Origin: Tachypleus tridentatus
Taxonomy: Eukaryota > Arthropoda > Merostomata > Xiphosura > Limulidae
Direction: 5' to 3'
DNA: 64,000 nucleotides
Assembly: GCF_004210375.1 (NCBI RefSeq)
Contig: NC_134830.1
Location: 44,707,094-44,771,093, forward strand
The notes under the pieces are model-generated. The model searched no databases. It saw nothing but the letters and a program-made list of their open reading frames with translations, and was not told the origin of the DNA. The position numbers and the translations under genes were made by a program. The first letter of the stretch is position 1; each line of letters begins with the position of its first letter. Below, piece by piece: positions 41,935-53,280 of the stretch.

Positions 41935-42238
41935 TTCAGGTTACACATGCTTATCTTTACTGCTATCATATGAACCTGTCTTTACCGTTATTATACATGC
42001 CTATCTTTATCTCTATTACAAATGCCTGTATTTACTACTATTACACATTCCTATCTTTACCCCTATTATATGTATCTATTTTTACCTCTATTACACGTGT
42101 GTCCTTACCGCTATTGCACATGCCACTCTTTAGCCCTATTACAAATGCCTGTCTTTGCTATTATTACAGATTCCTATCTTTACCCCATTCTATATGCCTA
42201 TGTTTTTTTACTCCTATTGCACATGCCTATATTCTGAG
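41935..42238. repeat. Pyrimidine-rich minisatellite, 27 bp x 11
   Basis: The unit approximates TATCTTTACCCCTATTACAC then ATGCCTA, with many substitutions. Because 27 is a multiple of three and the units lack stops, overlapping open frames of 60-120 codons appear on plus in all three phases. They have repetitive Leu/Ile/Tyr/Thr composition and are not genes in my view. Confidence 0.85.
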
Positions 42239-43334
42239 CTAACACTATACAAGGACAACATCAATTTTAACCTGCTTGCTTCAGTAATCACTTTCAAACA
42301 GGTTAAAGCGACTTTCATAATATTAATAAAAGTTCTTGACCAATCTATTTCAAGTATCCACGTTCGTGGAGAACACACTGGACAGATCTAACAATAGCCA
42401 CATTCGATGCAATAAGTCAATGTTTGTCTCAAAGTTGATTTCTGACACCGTTCGTAATCACAGGAAATACACATTCGTTACCCTTCAGAAGGGTATTCAC
42501 ACAATTTTATCCCATATTGAGTTAGAAATAAGTTAACCAACGATGTTATCGTCTTCAGTAATTCACAAGTATATGAAATTTAGTATAGGTAACGCCCTAA
42601 CCACCCGGCCACGCTAGGCCAAACAACATGGCAATCTGAAATTAAAGACACTGAAGCAGAACTCGGTCCAAAAACAAGTTCGACGTCAAATAAAATGGAA
42701 TCTTATTGGTGACAAGTTATCCTTACAAAAAGAAAAGTTCAGTGTCGGGAGAATCCTTACCTAATGTCTTCAGTGAAGTTTAAAAAATATTTAACTTTGC
42801 GAGTCGAGTGCCTTAACCACGAGGCCAGGCAACAGAAAGTGTATAGGTCATGAAAGGCTTAATATAAAATGAAGATATTGTAGAAATCCAACTGGATAAA
42901 AAACATAGTACTGTCATACAAACCAAGTAAGATTACTTGGATAAAGCTAGTGTTTTGAATGACACAATTTAATCTGATTCAAATTATGAACCTACTAAAT
43001 ATAACAAAAAAACAGAAACACTCTAATTCGATTGTAAAGAACTTTTTTAAATTTAAAGGAGAAGAAAAACATGACCTAAAACATAATATTTAGATAGAAG
43101 ACCATCAGGAAATGATCCTGAAGTTCTTTGTGGATTTCCCAATGTCCATTATTTCAAGTATCAGCTTTATTCATTACGCTCCAACACTGTTGTTAGTTCA
43201 TTTTTAGGGTAAAATTCACTGATCACAAACGCGATTTGAAATAACAGCTTTGGTTTGAAATTAGAACACAAACTTAAAGAGCCTGCTAGGTTTGAAAAAG
43301 AAACTTTGTTCACCAACATGGTCTATAGATGATT
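42239..43334. other. Unassigned stretch with two SINE A head fragments
   Basis: AACGCCCTAACCACCCGGCC (42588-42620) and GAGTCGAGTGCCTTAACCAC (about 42798-42832) are isolated pieces of the family A head in reverse. They are 210 bp apart with no SINE body between them. Confidence 0.5.
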
Positions 43335-43468
43335 GTTTGGTTAGTTCATTGGTTGTTATTAAGAGCAATACTACACAATGGACTATCTGTGCTCTGCCAT
43401 CACAGGTACTAAAACCCAATATTTAGCGTCGTAAGCATCCAAACTTACCATTCAACCACTGTGGTACC
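43335..43468 (-). mobile_element. SINE family B copy
   Basis: TTGTTATTAAGAGCAATACT, then CTGTGCTCTGCCATCACAGG and CGTCGTAAGCATCCAAACTT. Confidence 0.7.
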
Positions 43469-43609
43469 CTACAGAGGAAACTATAAATCATGGAGTTGTC
43501 TTCGTTTATAATGACAGTGAAATATATGAGGAACGTGTTTTTTAAAAAAACACGAAATGTAAAACAAAAGGAATATCTTCTTGTCAACAAACTCTTTATG
43601 CTCAAACAG

Positions 43610-43812
43610 ATGGCCCTCACTTAGCAGTGAAAGACTAGAAGAAAGGCAGCTAGTCAATAACACCCACCGCCAAATCTTCGAATACTCTTTTAACAACAAA
43701 AAACGAAATTGACTCTCCAACAGCTGAAAAGGCGAGCATGTCTGATGCGATTCGAACCCAAAACACGATTATTGCGAGTCGGGTGTCCTAACCACCTGAT
43801 CATGCCAGGTCC
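43610..43812 (-). mobile_element. SINE family A, tail-truncated
   Basis: CACTTAGCAGTGAAAGACTA, then ACCCACCGCCAAATCTTCG, GCGATTCGAACCC and CCTAACCACCTGATCATGCC. The tail hairpin is missing, and a short insertion lies between the B box and the anticodon arm. Confidence 0.82.
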
Positions 43813-44796
43813 GTAAATGCGAGTCCAAAATTATTTTTTTCAAAATACCTTAACAGTATTCTTTACAATAGCGGGTCCACCAAGTTTCATTTCTGTCACA
43901 AAAATCAGTAGCAATTTATCAAACTAAAAACATTCCAATTTTTTGCTTTAATACTGGAACTTTCGTACTAGTGTTATTAAAACTTAAAAACAATAATCAT
44001 AAAATCAGAAATATCTCCACTGGCGTAATATATAATATGACCAGTGACTTCTTAAACAAGCAGAACTACTCCGAAAATAATTTGAATACAATGTTTGTAA
44101 ATTATCGATACCTGTAACATTGTTCTGTAGTACGGTATGTATTAAAAAAAAAAACAACTGAGTAAATTTGTTCATACACTTATTACATATCAACACATAT
44201 AGTTAAGATGCATTTAAACTCTCCTTGTGGGTTACAGTAGTTTTAAGATGTATTATTTCAACCCACTTGTCACAACTGCACATAATGCTACATCGGTCAC
44301 ACCACGAGATGGTAAAAGTTCGTGTAAACAAGTATTAAAACACCAAAGCATTATCAGGTCCACCGAATTTGACCACGCCTTTAAGTGAGAGCGACAATTT
44401 TTTCCTGTCAAATTATTTCAAGATCTTATCTGAGTCAAGTTATTACGTAGTGTACATATAAAGCAGGGTCTATCTAATTCCTAGTAGAATCAAGTGAAGT
44501 CAGTAGTTAACAACCAACTTATAGAATGATGTCATCTGGATGTAATAATTAAAGAAACTGTTTACCCGCCTCAGTATGGACTGAGATCTAGTCTGAAAAT
44601 TTGTGACCTGAAACACACTGTTGGTCCGTCTGTCATTTATGATGATTCCTTTTGTGTGTGTGGTTAATTTGATAAATATTTTGTTGCCACTATGGTAAAC
44701 ACTTCTGTTCTTAACCTGGTAAATTTTGTGGTAAATATGGTAAACATTTTGCAGTTTATACGAACTATTAAATACGGTTGTATTACTCGTTTGTAC
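43813..44796. other. Unassigned stretch
   Basis: No convincing gene. A 42-bp stretch (minus, about 44567-44608) between GTGTTTCAG and CGG/GTAAAC is open, but it has a weak acceptor and no recognisable product. The long minus frame 44500-45051 is partly SINE-derived. Confidence 0.35.
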
Positions 44797-44908
44797 CTCA
44801 TTAATGGCACACCAATACGTCCACGAACCTATGCTACTAGAAACCAGGTTTCGATACCCGTGGCGGGCAGCGCACGGATATCTTTGCGTTAATAACAAAT
44901 AATAACTA
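44797..44908 (+). mobile_element. SINE family B copy, first of a head-to-tail pair
   Basis: AATGGCACACCAATACGTCC, then GGTTTCGATACCCGTGGCGG (intact B box) and GCGCACGGATATCTTTGCG. Confidence 0.82.
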
Positions 44909-44923
44909 CTACAACCTTGTTTA

Positions 44924-45053
44924 GCCCCCCAGAGGCACTGCGGATTGTCTACAAGCTCACATCGCGAGAAATCGGGTTTCGATACCCGAGGCGGGCAAAG
45001 CACAGATAGCCCATTGTGTAGCTTTGTGCTTAATTCCAAATAAACAAACAAAT
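44924..45053 (+). mobile_element. SINE family B copy, second of the pair, well preserved
   Basis: CCAGAGGCACTGCGGATTGT, then GGGTTTCGATACCCGAGGCG and the tail GCACAGATAGCCCATTGTGT, then AGCTTTGTGC and (AAAC)n. The tail hairpin GCACA/TGTGC is perfect. Confidence 0.9.
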
Positions 45054-45288
45054 TGTTTATCTTTACATTGCTAACAAAACAAATCTTTGTTAATATGACA
45101 CAAATTTACAGTAGGTGTCACTGTTAGTGATATGTTTTAGATATTCATCAACATTACCGTAGAATATGTTGCATTGCCCCCAGTTATTAGTTGGGTGTTG
45201 GACGAATCCCAAACTATACATGCAAAACATTTACATAAGATGGCGCAAAGACAAAATGTTATGCAACTTATATTCGAGGATATACAAT

Positions 45289-45362
45289 TCGTTTGTTTTT
45301 GTTGAATTCCGCCTAAAGTTACACTTGGTCTACCCGGGCTTGTTGTTCCTAATTTAGAAGAG
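45289..45362 (-). mobile_element. SINE family A tail fragment
   Basis: GTTTGTTTTTGTTGAATTCC, then GCCTAAAGTTACACTTGGTC and GTTCCTAATTTAGAAGAG. It stops where a second copy begins. Confidence 0.7.
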
Positions 45363-45369
45363 ACACAGA

Positions 45370-45626
45370 CTGTTTGTTCGTTTTTGAATTTCGCGCAAAG
45401 GCAGCCGTCCCTAAATTAGCAATGTAAGATTAGAAGGAAGGTAGGTGGTCATCACCGCCCACGGCCAATTCTTGGGCTACTCTTTCACCAAAGAACAGTA
45501 GGGCTGACTGTCACATTATAACGCCCCCACGACTGAAAGGGCGAATATGTTTGGTATAATGGGGATTCGAACCTGCGACCCTCAGATTACGAGTCGAGTG
45601 CCTTAACCACCTGGTCATGCCAGGCT
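45370..45626 (-). mobile_element. SINE family A copy with deletion in the tail hairpin
   Basis: GAATTTCGCGCAAAGGCAGC shows that the segment between CGCAAAG and CAGCCGTCC was lost, while the rest runs intact to GGGGATTCGAACCTGCGACC and CTGGTCATGCCAGGC. Confidence 0.88.
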
Positions 45627-46407
45627 TATGATATAGATAGTCTACACTTTCGCTAGAAAAGTAGGATTTACCTTCGTATTATTACATTTTATATCAACAT
45701 GTGTTTCATAAAACAATATTAATTATAAAGTAATTAATATGACAACTTTATAAGTCACAACAATTACTTGCAAAAATTGTTCCTCCTAAAATAACGCTTC
45801 GCTTGGGATCTAAATTTCTTCTCTTAGTAAACTTCTATTTTTATCACATGCTAAGTGTTTTATTTTGTAAGTATATTTAAAAATTTCATTTGACATCCAA
45901 TAATACTCAAAAGATTTAGTTTTCCTTTAAAACTCACAATGAGCACAAAACTAAAATAATACCTAAAGCTTATTAAAATTATTTAATATACAATTAGTTA
46001 CCCACAAATAGTAACATAAAACAGAATAATTTATCCTCCAAGTACAACTACTCACTCCCTCTGCAGGGCCGTACCGACGTTTGACGGCGCCCTGTTCAAC
46101 ATATATTCGGTGGCTTCCAACATCCTACCCACCAAAAAATATTATTATTAATATTTATGCATTATATAAACTGTTATAATCATTACAAAATATAATTTTA
46201 ATAAAAAGATATTGTGCACACATTCAATTTATCCTTAAGCGCAATGTAAATTTTGAATATAACCAACAAAGAAGCTAAACATCCGGGCAGTTGACTGTTT
46301 CTAAACACACATTCAACAAGCAATATGGAACTGTTCGCCCCATCCACAAGAACTGCCTTGATTTAAGTAAGCAAACAGTAACTCATCTTGTTAGTTAATC
46401 AGGTAAC
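45627..46407. other. Unassigned stretch
   Basis: AGGGCCGTACCGACGTTTGA then CGGCGCCC near 46065-46100 is GC-rich and resembles transposon ends I have seen elsewhere, but I found no partner end. Confidence 0.35.
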
Positions 46408-46673
46408 CGGGCTTGACTGGCCAGGTGGTTAAGATACTCGACTCGTAATCCGAGTTTCGCAGGTTCGAATCCCCGTCACACCAAACATGCTCGCCCTTTC
46501 AGCCGTGGGGACATTATAATGTTACGGTCAATCCCACTATTCGTTGGTAAAAGAGTAGCCCAAGAGTTGGCGGTGGGTGGTGATGACTAGCGCCTTCCCT
46601 CTAGTCTTACACTGCTAAATTAGGGACGGCTAGCACAGATAGCTCTCGAGTAGCTTTGTGCGAAATTGAAAAC
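46408..46673 (+). mobile_element. SINE family A, well preserved plus copy
   Basis: CTTGACTGGCCAGGTGGTTA (A box), then CTCGTAATCC and a perfect B box GGTTCGAATCCC. The body ends in a tail with GCACAGATAGC...GTAGCTTTGTGC, a perfect GCACA/TGTGC hairpin. Confidence 0.92.
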
Positions 46674-48003
46674 TAATAAGTTTAACCTTTTTATAGCATT
46701 TATAATAATACATGGAATATGTTGTAATGTGTCCAGTCACCGATGTCTATAAATTAAAAAAAAACTTCAAGCTATGTTTTAGCATCTGTAAATTAACAAG
46801 AGCTACTGTTATCAGTTTAACTAAACTGCCCAACTTATATTAGTAATGACCCAATGCAACAAAATATGAACAGAACTTCCAGTTTCACAACCTATTACCG
46901 GTTTCAAATGTACTTAAATTATTAGTTCCATAAATATATATACATATATACCTGTCACAAATTCTTCGTCTCGAGTTTTTGCAACCTACATGTTTTTAAT
47001 TGTTCCTTTCACTCTTAGTTTAAAACTCTAAACACACATTCATTTGTTCTCACCATAAAATACTTCTGATAGCTGGCTCAATCGATTAAAACACCAGCGG
47101 GAAACAAAGATAGCTCAATTTGATTGAGTCTTTCAGGTGATAGAAACGAGGCGATTATCGCCAAAAAGAGAAGACGGGCGAGTCTTGTCGACCAATCAAC
47201 CTCTCAGATTAACAACCTCCACAAGAGGGCGTATCGATCTGTGTTTCGTCTGACCTACTTTTTCCATACTTTTAACCGTAAGGAAAATTACTTATTGATT
47301 GGAATATGTCCTTTCTAAATAAAATAACGAGATTGAGAACGGTGTGGTTAGCGTGAGGTGAAAGTTAAACGCGAACGCGATTGCGTTACAAAACACTACA
47401 GATGTTCTCGGAATTTTTGTTGTGCTACTTAATTATAATTATAACGTAAGAAACAGAAAGCACTATAAAGAAAGGTTCACTTGTGGGATTTAAATACGTT
47501 TGTTCTTATGTAAACTTCTCTTTCTGTCAAATGTACAAATTTTCATTTGAATACTGGCTAATACAGATAACAGTTACAATTTTACGGTACTATCTGACTT
47601 ATGAGCTTAGGTAAATTATACTGTGATTACGAATGGTTTAAAAAGATTTCAAACGTGTCACGTGATAAAACAAACAAACAATGGAAATAAATTCTAAATA
47701 CCATTAATTGCTTTGTTGGAAAGGCACGCTAAGAAAAACAGCGACGTTTACAGGAATGTATTTGAAATACATTTGTTGTAATGGACCGAACTGAACGGAC
47801 AAGTATCAATATTTCAGTAATGATAGCCGGCACTTACATTACACTTGTGGTTTTTGTTCAAGAGAATGTCACTGGACTACCATCAACAAATATTCTAGCA
47901 CATTATGGAGAACGTGTTTCATTAAAAACTCTTACAACCAAGAAGACCAAGAGAGCATGACCCCAGTAATACTTGAAGTTCTGTTTTTTTAGAGAGATGG
48001 TAA
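46674..48003. other. Unassigned stretch
   Basis: 47130-47270 is GC-richer and open on plus after CTTTCAG (product R/K/S-rich), but I find no family match or donor. It may be an exon of an unknown gene or chance. Confidence 0.35.
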
Positions 48004-48472
48004 AGAAGAAGGCTGATTCCGTGGTGCCCTGTGGAGTTATACATATATATATTTAAAGAAGGCTGATTCCGTGGTGCCCTGTGGGGTTATATACATATAT
48101 ATATTTAAAGAAGGCTGATTCCGTGGTGCCCTGTGGGGTTATACATATATATATTTAAAGAAGGCTGATTCCGTGGTGCCCTGTGGAGTTATATACATAT
48201 ATATATTTAAAGAAGGCTGATTCCGTGGTGCCCTGTGGGGTTATATACATATATATATTTAAAGAAGGCTGATTCCATGGTGCCCTGTGGGGTTATATAC
48301 ATATATATATTTAAAGAAGGCTGATTCCGTGGTGCCCTGTGGGGTTATATACATATATATATTTAAAGAAGGCTGATTCCGTGGTGCCCTGTGGGGTTAT
48401 ATACATATATATATTTAAAGAAGGCTGATTCCGTGGTGCCCTGTGGGGTTATACATATATATATTTAAAAAA
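48004..48472. repeat. Minisatellite, 52 bp (50-bp variants) x 9
   Basis: AAAGAAGGCTGATTCCGTGG, then TGCCCTGTGGGGTTATATAC and ATATATATATTT. The 50-bp units lack one TA. One copy has CCATGG. Copies are nearly identical. Half of each unit is a GC-richer core and half a self-complementary AT tract. Confidence 0.95.
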
Positions 48473-48915
48473 TATAACTTCTGTAATAAAGGGGAGAGGT
48501 CATACTATTCCCGGACTGTCACAATGCAAAGTAAGTCATGGTAGCAGGTCTGGACCCTACAGGAAGGGTTGCCACCCCTACTGTTGCTCCCCTACAATAA
48601 CGAACATCATCCTACTCCACTGAGAACTCTCTCTCCCACAAATGGGTCTGTTATTAGGATTGGTTTGATCATTTCTGGATAAATTCTTTACAAGGAAACT
48701 TCTAAGTTCAATATATTTTTATGAAGAGTGTAAAAAGTTATGTTTCTCATGATATTCAATCAAAAATTTTCAAATCAAATAAACCCTCAGGGTAGTTTAC
48801 CCTGTGACAGCCACAAAACTCAATAACCGTTTTACATCGTTTGTAATCGGTAACATAATAGCGTTACTGATGAACATTTTAGAGTTATCCACACAATAAC
48901 TTATAAAACCTACAA
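48473..48915. other. Unassigned stretch
   Basis: Nothing recognised. Confidence 0.35.
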
Positions 48916-49016
48916 AATGTCTATATTCTTTAGTGAATATACACCAATACACACCATTATCATAACTATCTATATTCTTTAGTGAATATACACCACTACA
49001 CACCATTGTCACTGTT
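48916..49016. repeat. 49-bp x 2 tandem repeat
   Basis: CTATATTCTTTAGTGAATAT with ACACCAATACACACCATTAT, repeated once from 48970. Confidence 0.85.
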
Positions 49017-49547
49017 TCAGAATCCAGTTTTTGTCAAAGACAAAGTTGATGTTCCATACTCGTACCTGTTTTCAGAGGTCACAGTTTCCATTCTGCTGGT
49101 AGTCCATGAAATGATAGACTTCACAGTTTTTGTAGAAGTACTATTGGATCTATACGTTTTTCAAGCGAATATATTTCCAGCCTTTAATTTTTCACTTGAA
49201 AATATTTAAAATACCTTTTTTTTTCATTTAAGTTTTTATCAATGGTTTTGGCTTATCATATCTCTTCAGTTATTTAACGTATCACAACAGAAGCAAGCCA
49301 TGATACTACGGACGTTTTAATCACATACACACATAAATATATATATTTGGCTCACACTGGATTCCTCACCTTCTTACGTGTAATAACACCACGGATAGAT
49401 TTATTACCGGAAGGATATTAATATATCGAAATTGTTAAGCGATGAAGGCCCAAATAACACAACAAAATATTTGGTCAAGAGAGTCTTTAAATCTTTTCAA
49501 TATTCCTCAGCTGAGCATTTCGAACCTGAGAAGACTTCAAAACATAT
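49017..49547. other. Unassigned stretch
   Basis: On minus, 49069-49130 has a good donor (AACAG/GTACGAG) and a plausible open frame upstream, but in-frame stops within a short distance argue against an exon. Confidence 0.35.
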
Positions 49548-49955
49548 CCCAAAATGAAGACTACAGTTATAGAAAAGAATCCTTTGACCCACTATGGTTA
49601 TCGAAGAGAATCTTCTGACCCACTAAATGCAGACTATGCTTGTAGAAAAGAATCCTTTGACTCACAAAGTGAAGACCATGTTTAGGGAAGAGAATTCTAT
49701 GACCCACAAAATGAAGACTATGAGTATGAAAGAGAACCCCCTGACCCACGAAATGATGACTATGGTTATGGAAGAGAATCCCCTGACCCACAAAATAAAA
49801 AGTATGGTTGTAAAAGAGAATTGTTTGACCCACAAATGAAGACTATGGTCATAGAAGATAATCCTCTGACCCTCAAGATGAAGAATATGGTTATGGAATA
49901 TAATCACCTGACCCACAAAATGAAAACAATGGTCACAGAAGAGAATCCTCTAACA
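49548..49955. repeat. Minisatellite, 42 bp x 10, diverged
   Basis: GAAGACTATGGTTATAGAAG, then AGAATCCTCTGACCCACAAA and AT. The period is divisible by three, so 14-residue repeat peptides are open on both strands (for example MKTMSMKENPLTHE on plus). There is no start context, signal peptide or flanking exon to support translation. Confidence 0.88.
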
Positions 49956-51282
49956 ACACTATTGCGATGAACTTGGACACATCTATCAATAAACGAGTAT
50001 CTGAAGTTGACGTGAGCCCCTAAGCCAAGTTCCTTCCAACCATACTTAAAATATTATTGTCTATTTTCACGAGTAGCATGAATGAAGAATGGGATATCTT
50101 TCGATGACATACCTGTTAATTCCCCCAGTGCAGCTTCAAGGTGCTTTTATACCTTTGATATACTTAAACATGGCCCATATTCAGGTGGAAGACCTGTTGA
50201 AAACTTGTCAAGATGTGCAACCCAAGATGCATTTTGCAGAATCTCGTTAAATTATAAATGGTTGTGTCGAACAATACTAAAATGCAATCTTTTTATCAGA
50301 GTGATATGTTGAACTATAACAGTCGAAGTACTTTAAAAGTAGTTGTTATGAAAGTGAGGTTAATCTTAGCATAAAGAAAGAAAAAAATGGTGTTTGTTTG
50401 CCCATATTATCGAATACAGAATCTGGTTAAAAAAACAACAACAAATTCTTTACGATGACCAAGTTTTAAGGTATTATATCAGGCTCTGTAATTTGAGGTT
50501 TCATTATTGTATTTTTTTTTTTACACATGAAGTACATTAAGTTATATTAATTGCGTGGTTTAGTGACATACGATTCTACATTATTTTACCTGTGAACATC
50601 GAATACTCTGACAATCATTAAGAATTATTTAACAAATATCAGGTCAGAAATCTCCAGTGTTTCTGTAAATTAATCTACTGCTATCCGTTTCAAGAAGACA
50701 AACCCTATACTTAATTACATTAAAAACAAGTTGTTGTTATAGCAACATTTACTTATCACAAACATCACGACCACTTTGTGCAGAAACTTTGGAACGAGTA
50801 AACCTACCATAGATACGAAGTCCAAAAGGACAAGACTGTCTTCGGTAACAGCTATCCATACTGTTGACTGGTCACCAGTTTTCAGCTATAATAAAAATGA
50901 AAAACACGTGTTTCTGACGTAGGCACTTTTTTTTTTTTTGAACTGCTTATACATTTCAAGAAAATATCACAGAAAATTAAATTATTTTATTGTTCATTTA
51001 AAAAATATATTTGTACTGATGTGTTTATATAAATTCTTATTCTGGTTTTCGTACACGTGTAATGTAAATATTGATATAAAATACACACTTATAAAAGACA
51101 CATATAAAAGACATTTTTTTCTCACTTGTTTAGTAATTGTAAATGTATACCACGTTTTATTTAGGTATGATATACAAATCTCTGAATAAACTATAGCCAC
51201 GTCATATCATTCTTTTTATTGCATTACGTTGTTAGTGGTAGATAGAGTACTCTTTTTAATCGCATAATTTCCAAGAGCACTG
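49956..51282. other. Unassigned stretch
   Basis: No gene recognised. The 50938-51189 plus frame is hydrophobic and AT-driven. Confidence 0.35.
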
Positions 51283-51365
51283 TTTTGGCACAGCGGTATA
51301 TCTGCGGGCTGAGAACGCTAGAAACTGATAGTGAATAGTGTAGCTTTGTGATTAATAAATAAATT
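51283..51365 (+). mobile_element. SINE family B with internal deletion
   Basis: TTTTGGCACAGCGGTATATC, then GAACGCTAGAAACTGATAG, jumping directly to AATAGTGTAGCTTTGTG. The B box and half of the tail hairpin are deleted. Confidence 0.7.
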
Positions 51366-51694
51366 GAAACATTAACAGTAATTTCACAAACTAATAAAAT
51401 TTAGTGAATACTGCAAACTCTTCTACGTCCACTTGTGTCAACTTTAATAATTGCTGTAAAACAACTGACTGCAATAATTTTTTTGACATTTCTACATGAA
51501 CACTAGATTTCGCAACTTCAAAGAAACTTTAAGACACAATATAATGGACAGATGCAAGATTATGGGAAAACTCAGTAGAAAATTACATGTTTTAGATCCT
51601 TTAGAATAATAAAACATGACTTTTCACAATTTAGTAAACAAAAGGTTTAAAGAACGACACAATTGAAGATATTTTTCCAATAAATGCTCACTAC
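51366..51694. other. Unassigned stretch
   Basis: Nothing recognised. Confidence 0.3.
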
Positions 51695-51739
51695 CTGTTG
51701 TTTGTGCGCGGTCTTTTGTGCCTTAAAACATTCGTGTGG
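51695..51739 (-). CDS. Weak candidate 45-bp exon
   Basis: Minus: acceptor GTTACAATTCATCCTAG, a phase 0/0 open stretch of 15 codons (PHECFKAQKTAHKQQ) and donor CAG/GTAGTG. It is GC-richer than its surroundings. It does not fit in phase with the 54-bp candidate at 38.2 kb and has no recognised domain. It is listed only because both splice sites are acceptable. Confidence 0.15.
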
Positions 51740-51780
51740 CTAGGATGAATTGTAACATTGTCAAAAACAGACATCATAAC

Positions 51781-51792
51781 GCCACCTAGTGA
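51781..51792 (-). promoter_or_regulatory. CTCF-like site
   Basis: Minus reads TCACTAGGTGGC then GT, matching 11 of 12 positions of CCASYAGRKGGC. Plus shows it as GCCACCTAGTGA. Confidence 0.3.
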
Positions 51793-51856
51793 GACCGACG
51801 TAATAGGAAACCAACAGGGTCTAACATTTTGTTTTCAGTTTGTATTACAACGAAAT

Positions 51857-51975
51857 ATGACATCATCCAGTGGCTCAATTATAACTTGGAGGGTTTATTA
51901 CGTTCAAAATCTGGGTTCGATTGTTGTGGAAAGCATAACACAATACCCCACTAAGCGGCTTTGTGTCAAAAAAAG
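51857..51975 (+). mobile_element. SINE family B copy, diverged
   Basis: CATCCAGTGGCTCAATTATA, then ACGTTCAAAATCTGGGTTCG and GGAAAGCATAACACAATACC, with an A-rich end. Confidence 0.6.
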
Positions 51976-53046
51976 TAAACAAAATCAATTACTAGAATCA
52001 GAAAACAAAGCGTACATAAAAAGTTTTTCTTCAACAGCAGATCTTACAACCAGCATGAGAAACAGCATCGTGTTCAGAACTAGCAATCTGAGACTTTTCA
52101 CATTAACAGACATTTAAATGATCGTATCATATTTTAAAAAAACCAAAACAAACAAAATAAATGACTTTGCTTGCAGCAAATCCAGAAACAGACTTTAGAT
52201 AAAAAGAAGATTATTGAAAATGAAAGACAAATTATTGTTAAACGAGACCTACCACACATACATGTATAAATATTATACATGTAGCTATGCATTCTAACAT
52301 ACACGTGGAACGCATAGCAAATACAATATAATATCCTGTTTTATATTCTTTGTTAACATTACAAAACTGAAACAAATACTAAGGTAACCACTCGTATTGC
52401 ATCCGTCCCGTCTCTAGCCTCGACTGACTTCCAAAACATTATTAAAAGGAATTACTATTTTTTATTTCTTCTTCGACTATATTGTTTTCATATGTATTTC
52501 AAGTTATCCCTCATTACGACCTGATAATATTAACAAGCTCATGACATAAGATTTCTATTTCGTTTAATAAATAAAACACCAGATTTATTCCTGTTCGACT
52601 TTCGCTTTGATTATTGCGACTATTCACTGTTGTACATCTTTATTTTATTTTGATTTCTGTCTTCTCCAAAACACTAAGAATTCAAAACCTTATTAAAGTG
52701 AAGTTGGAATCTTTTTGTTTCGCGATTTTTTGTTTGTTTTATATGACTTTCGCCATAATGGATGGTTTGAAAACCACAACGTTGGTTGCACGTAATTGGA
52801 TAGATTAAATATAAATTAAAGGGCTTTTTACGTGAATAGGAAAACAGGAAACTAAAGAGACGTACTCATACAAGTGATAAAAAAAAAACGATTCTGAGGA
52901 AACGAGTCGTTAACATTCATTATTCCAACCTAGCTCTACGTAAACACTACCACTACTTTCAAACTTTTAGGCGTTATTATTTAAAAGATAAGGATAATTT
53001 CAGTATGCATGCGCGTCAACTAGTAAGTACATATTCAATACGTTTT
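51976..53046. other. Unassigned stretch
   Basis: No gene or element recognised. Confidence 0.35.
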
Positions 53047-53163
53047 GCTTGTTTTATCACAAAGCCACACATTAGCTAATTTGCGCGATGTCCACCATAG
53101 GGAATCAAGCCATGGATTGTTAACCTTGTAAGTCCGTAAACTTACCGCTATTACACAGGGGGA
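53047..53163 (-). mobile_element. SINE family C copy
   Basis: TTGTTTTATCACAAAGCCAC, then CACCATAGGGAATCAAGCC and GTAAGTCCGTAAACTTACCG. Confidence 0.65.
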
Positions 53164-53280
53164 TCATTTAAAACGTCGTGATTTTAAAATTCAGAATGTA
53201 TAATAAGTGCGGAGATTTAAAGAAAACATCGTCCTTTTGTAATAGACTATAAAACATATACAGTACAATACGTTTGTTAC

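Noticed and set aside
44567-44608. 42-bp exon candidate on minus (between GTGTTTCAG and CGG/GTAAAC)
   Set aside because: Weak polypyrimidine tract, no recognisable product and no phase-compatible neighbour.
44500-45051. 183-codon minus open frame
   Set aside because: The N-terminal part is the reverse of two family B SINEs and the rest has no domain, so the length is fortuitous.
46060-46100. Transposon end (GGCCGTACCGACGTTTGA)
   Set aside because: No partner terminus or duplication was found, and the similarity is only a vague recollection.
49567-49916. 14-residue repeat protein on either strand
   Set aside because: The 42-bp repeat period is divisible by three, so open frames appear on both strands and in more than one phase. 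There is no start, signal or splice support.
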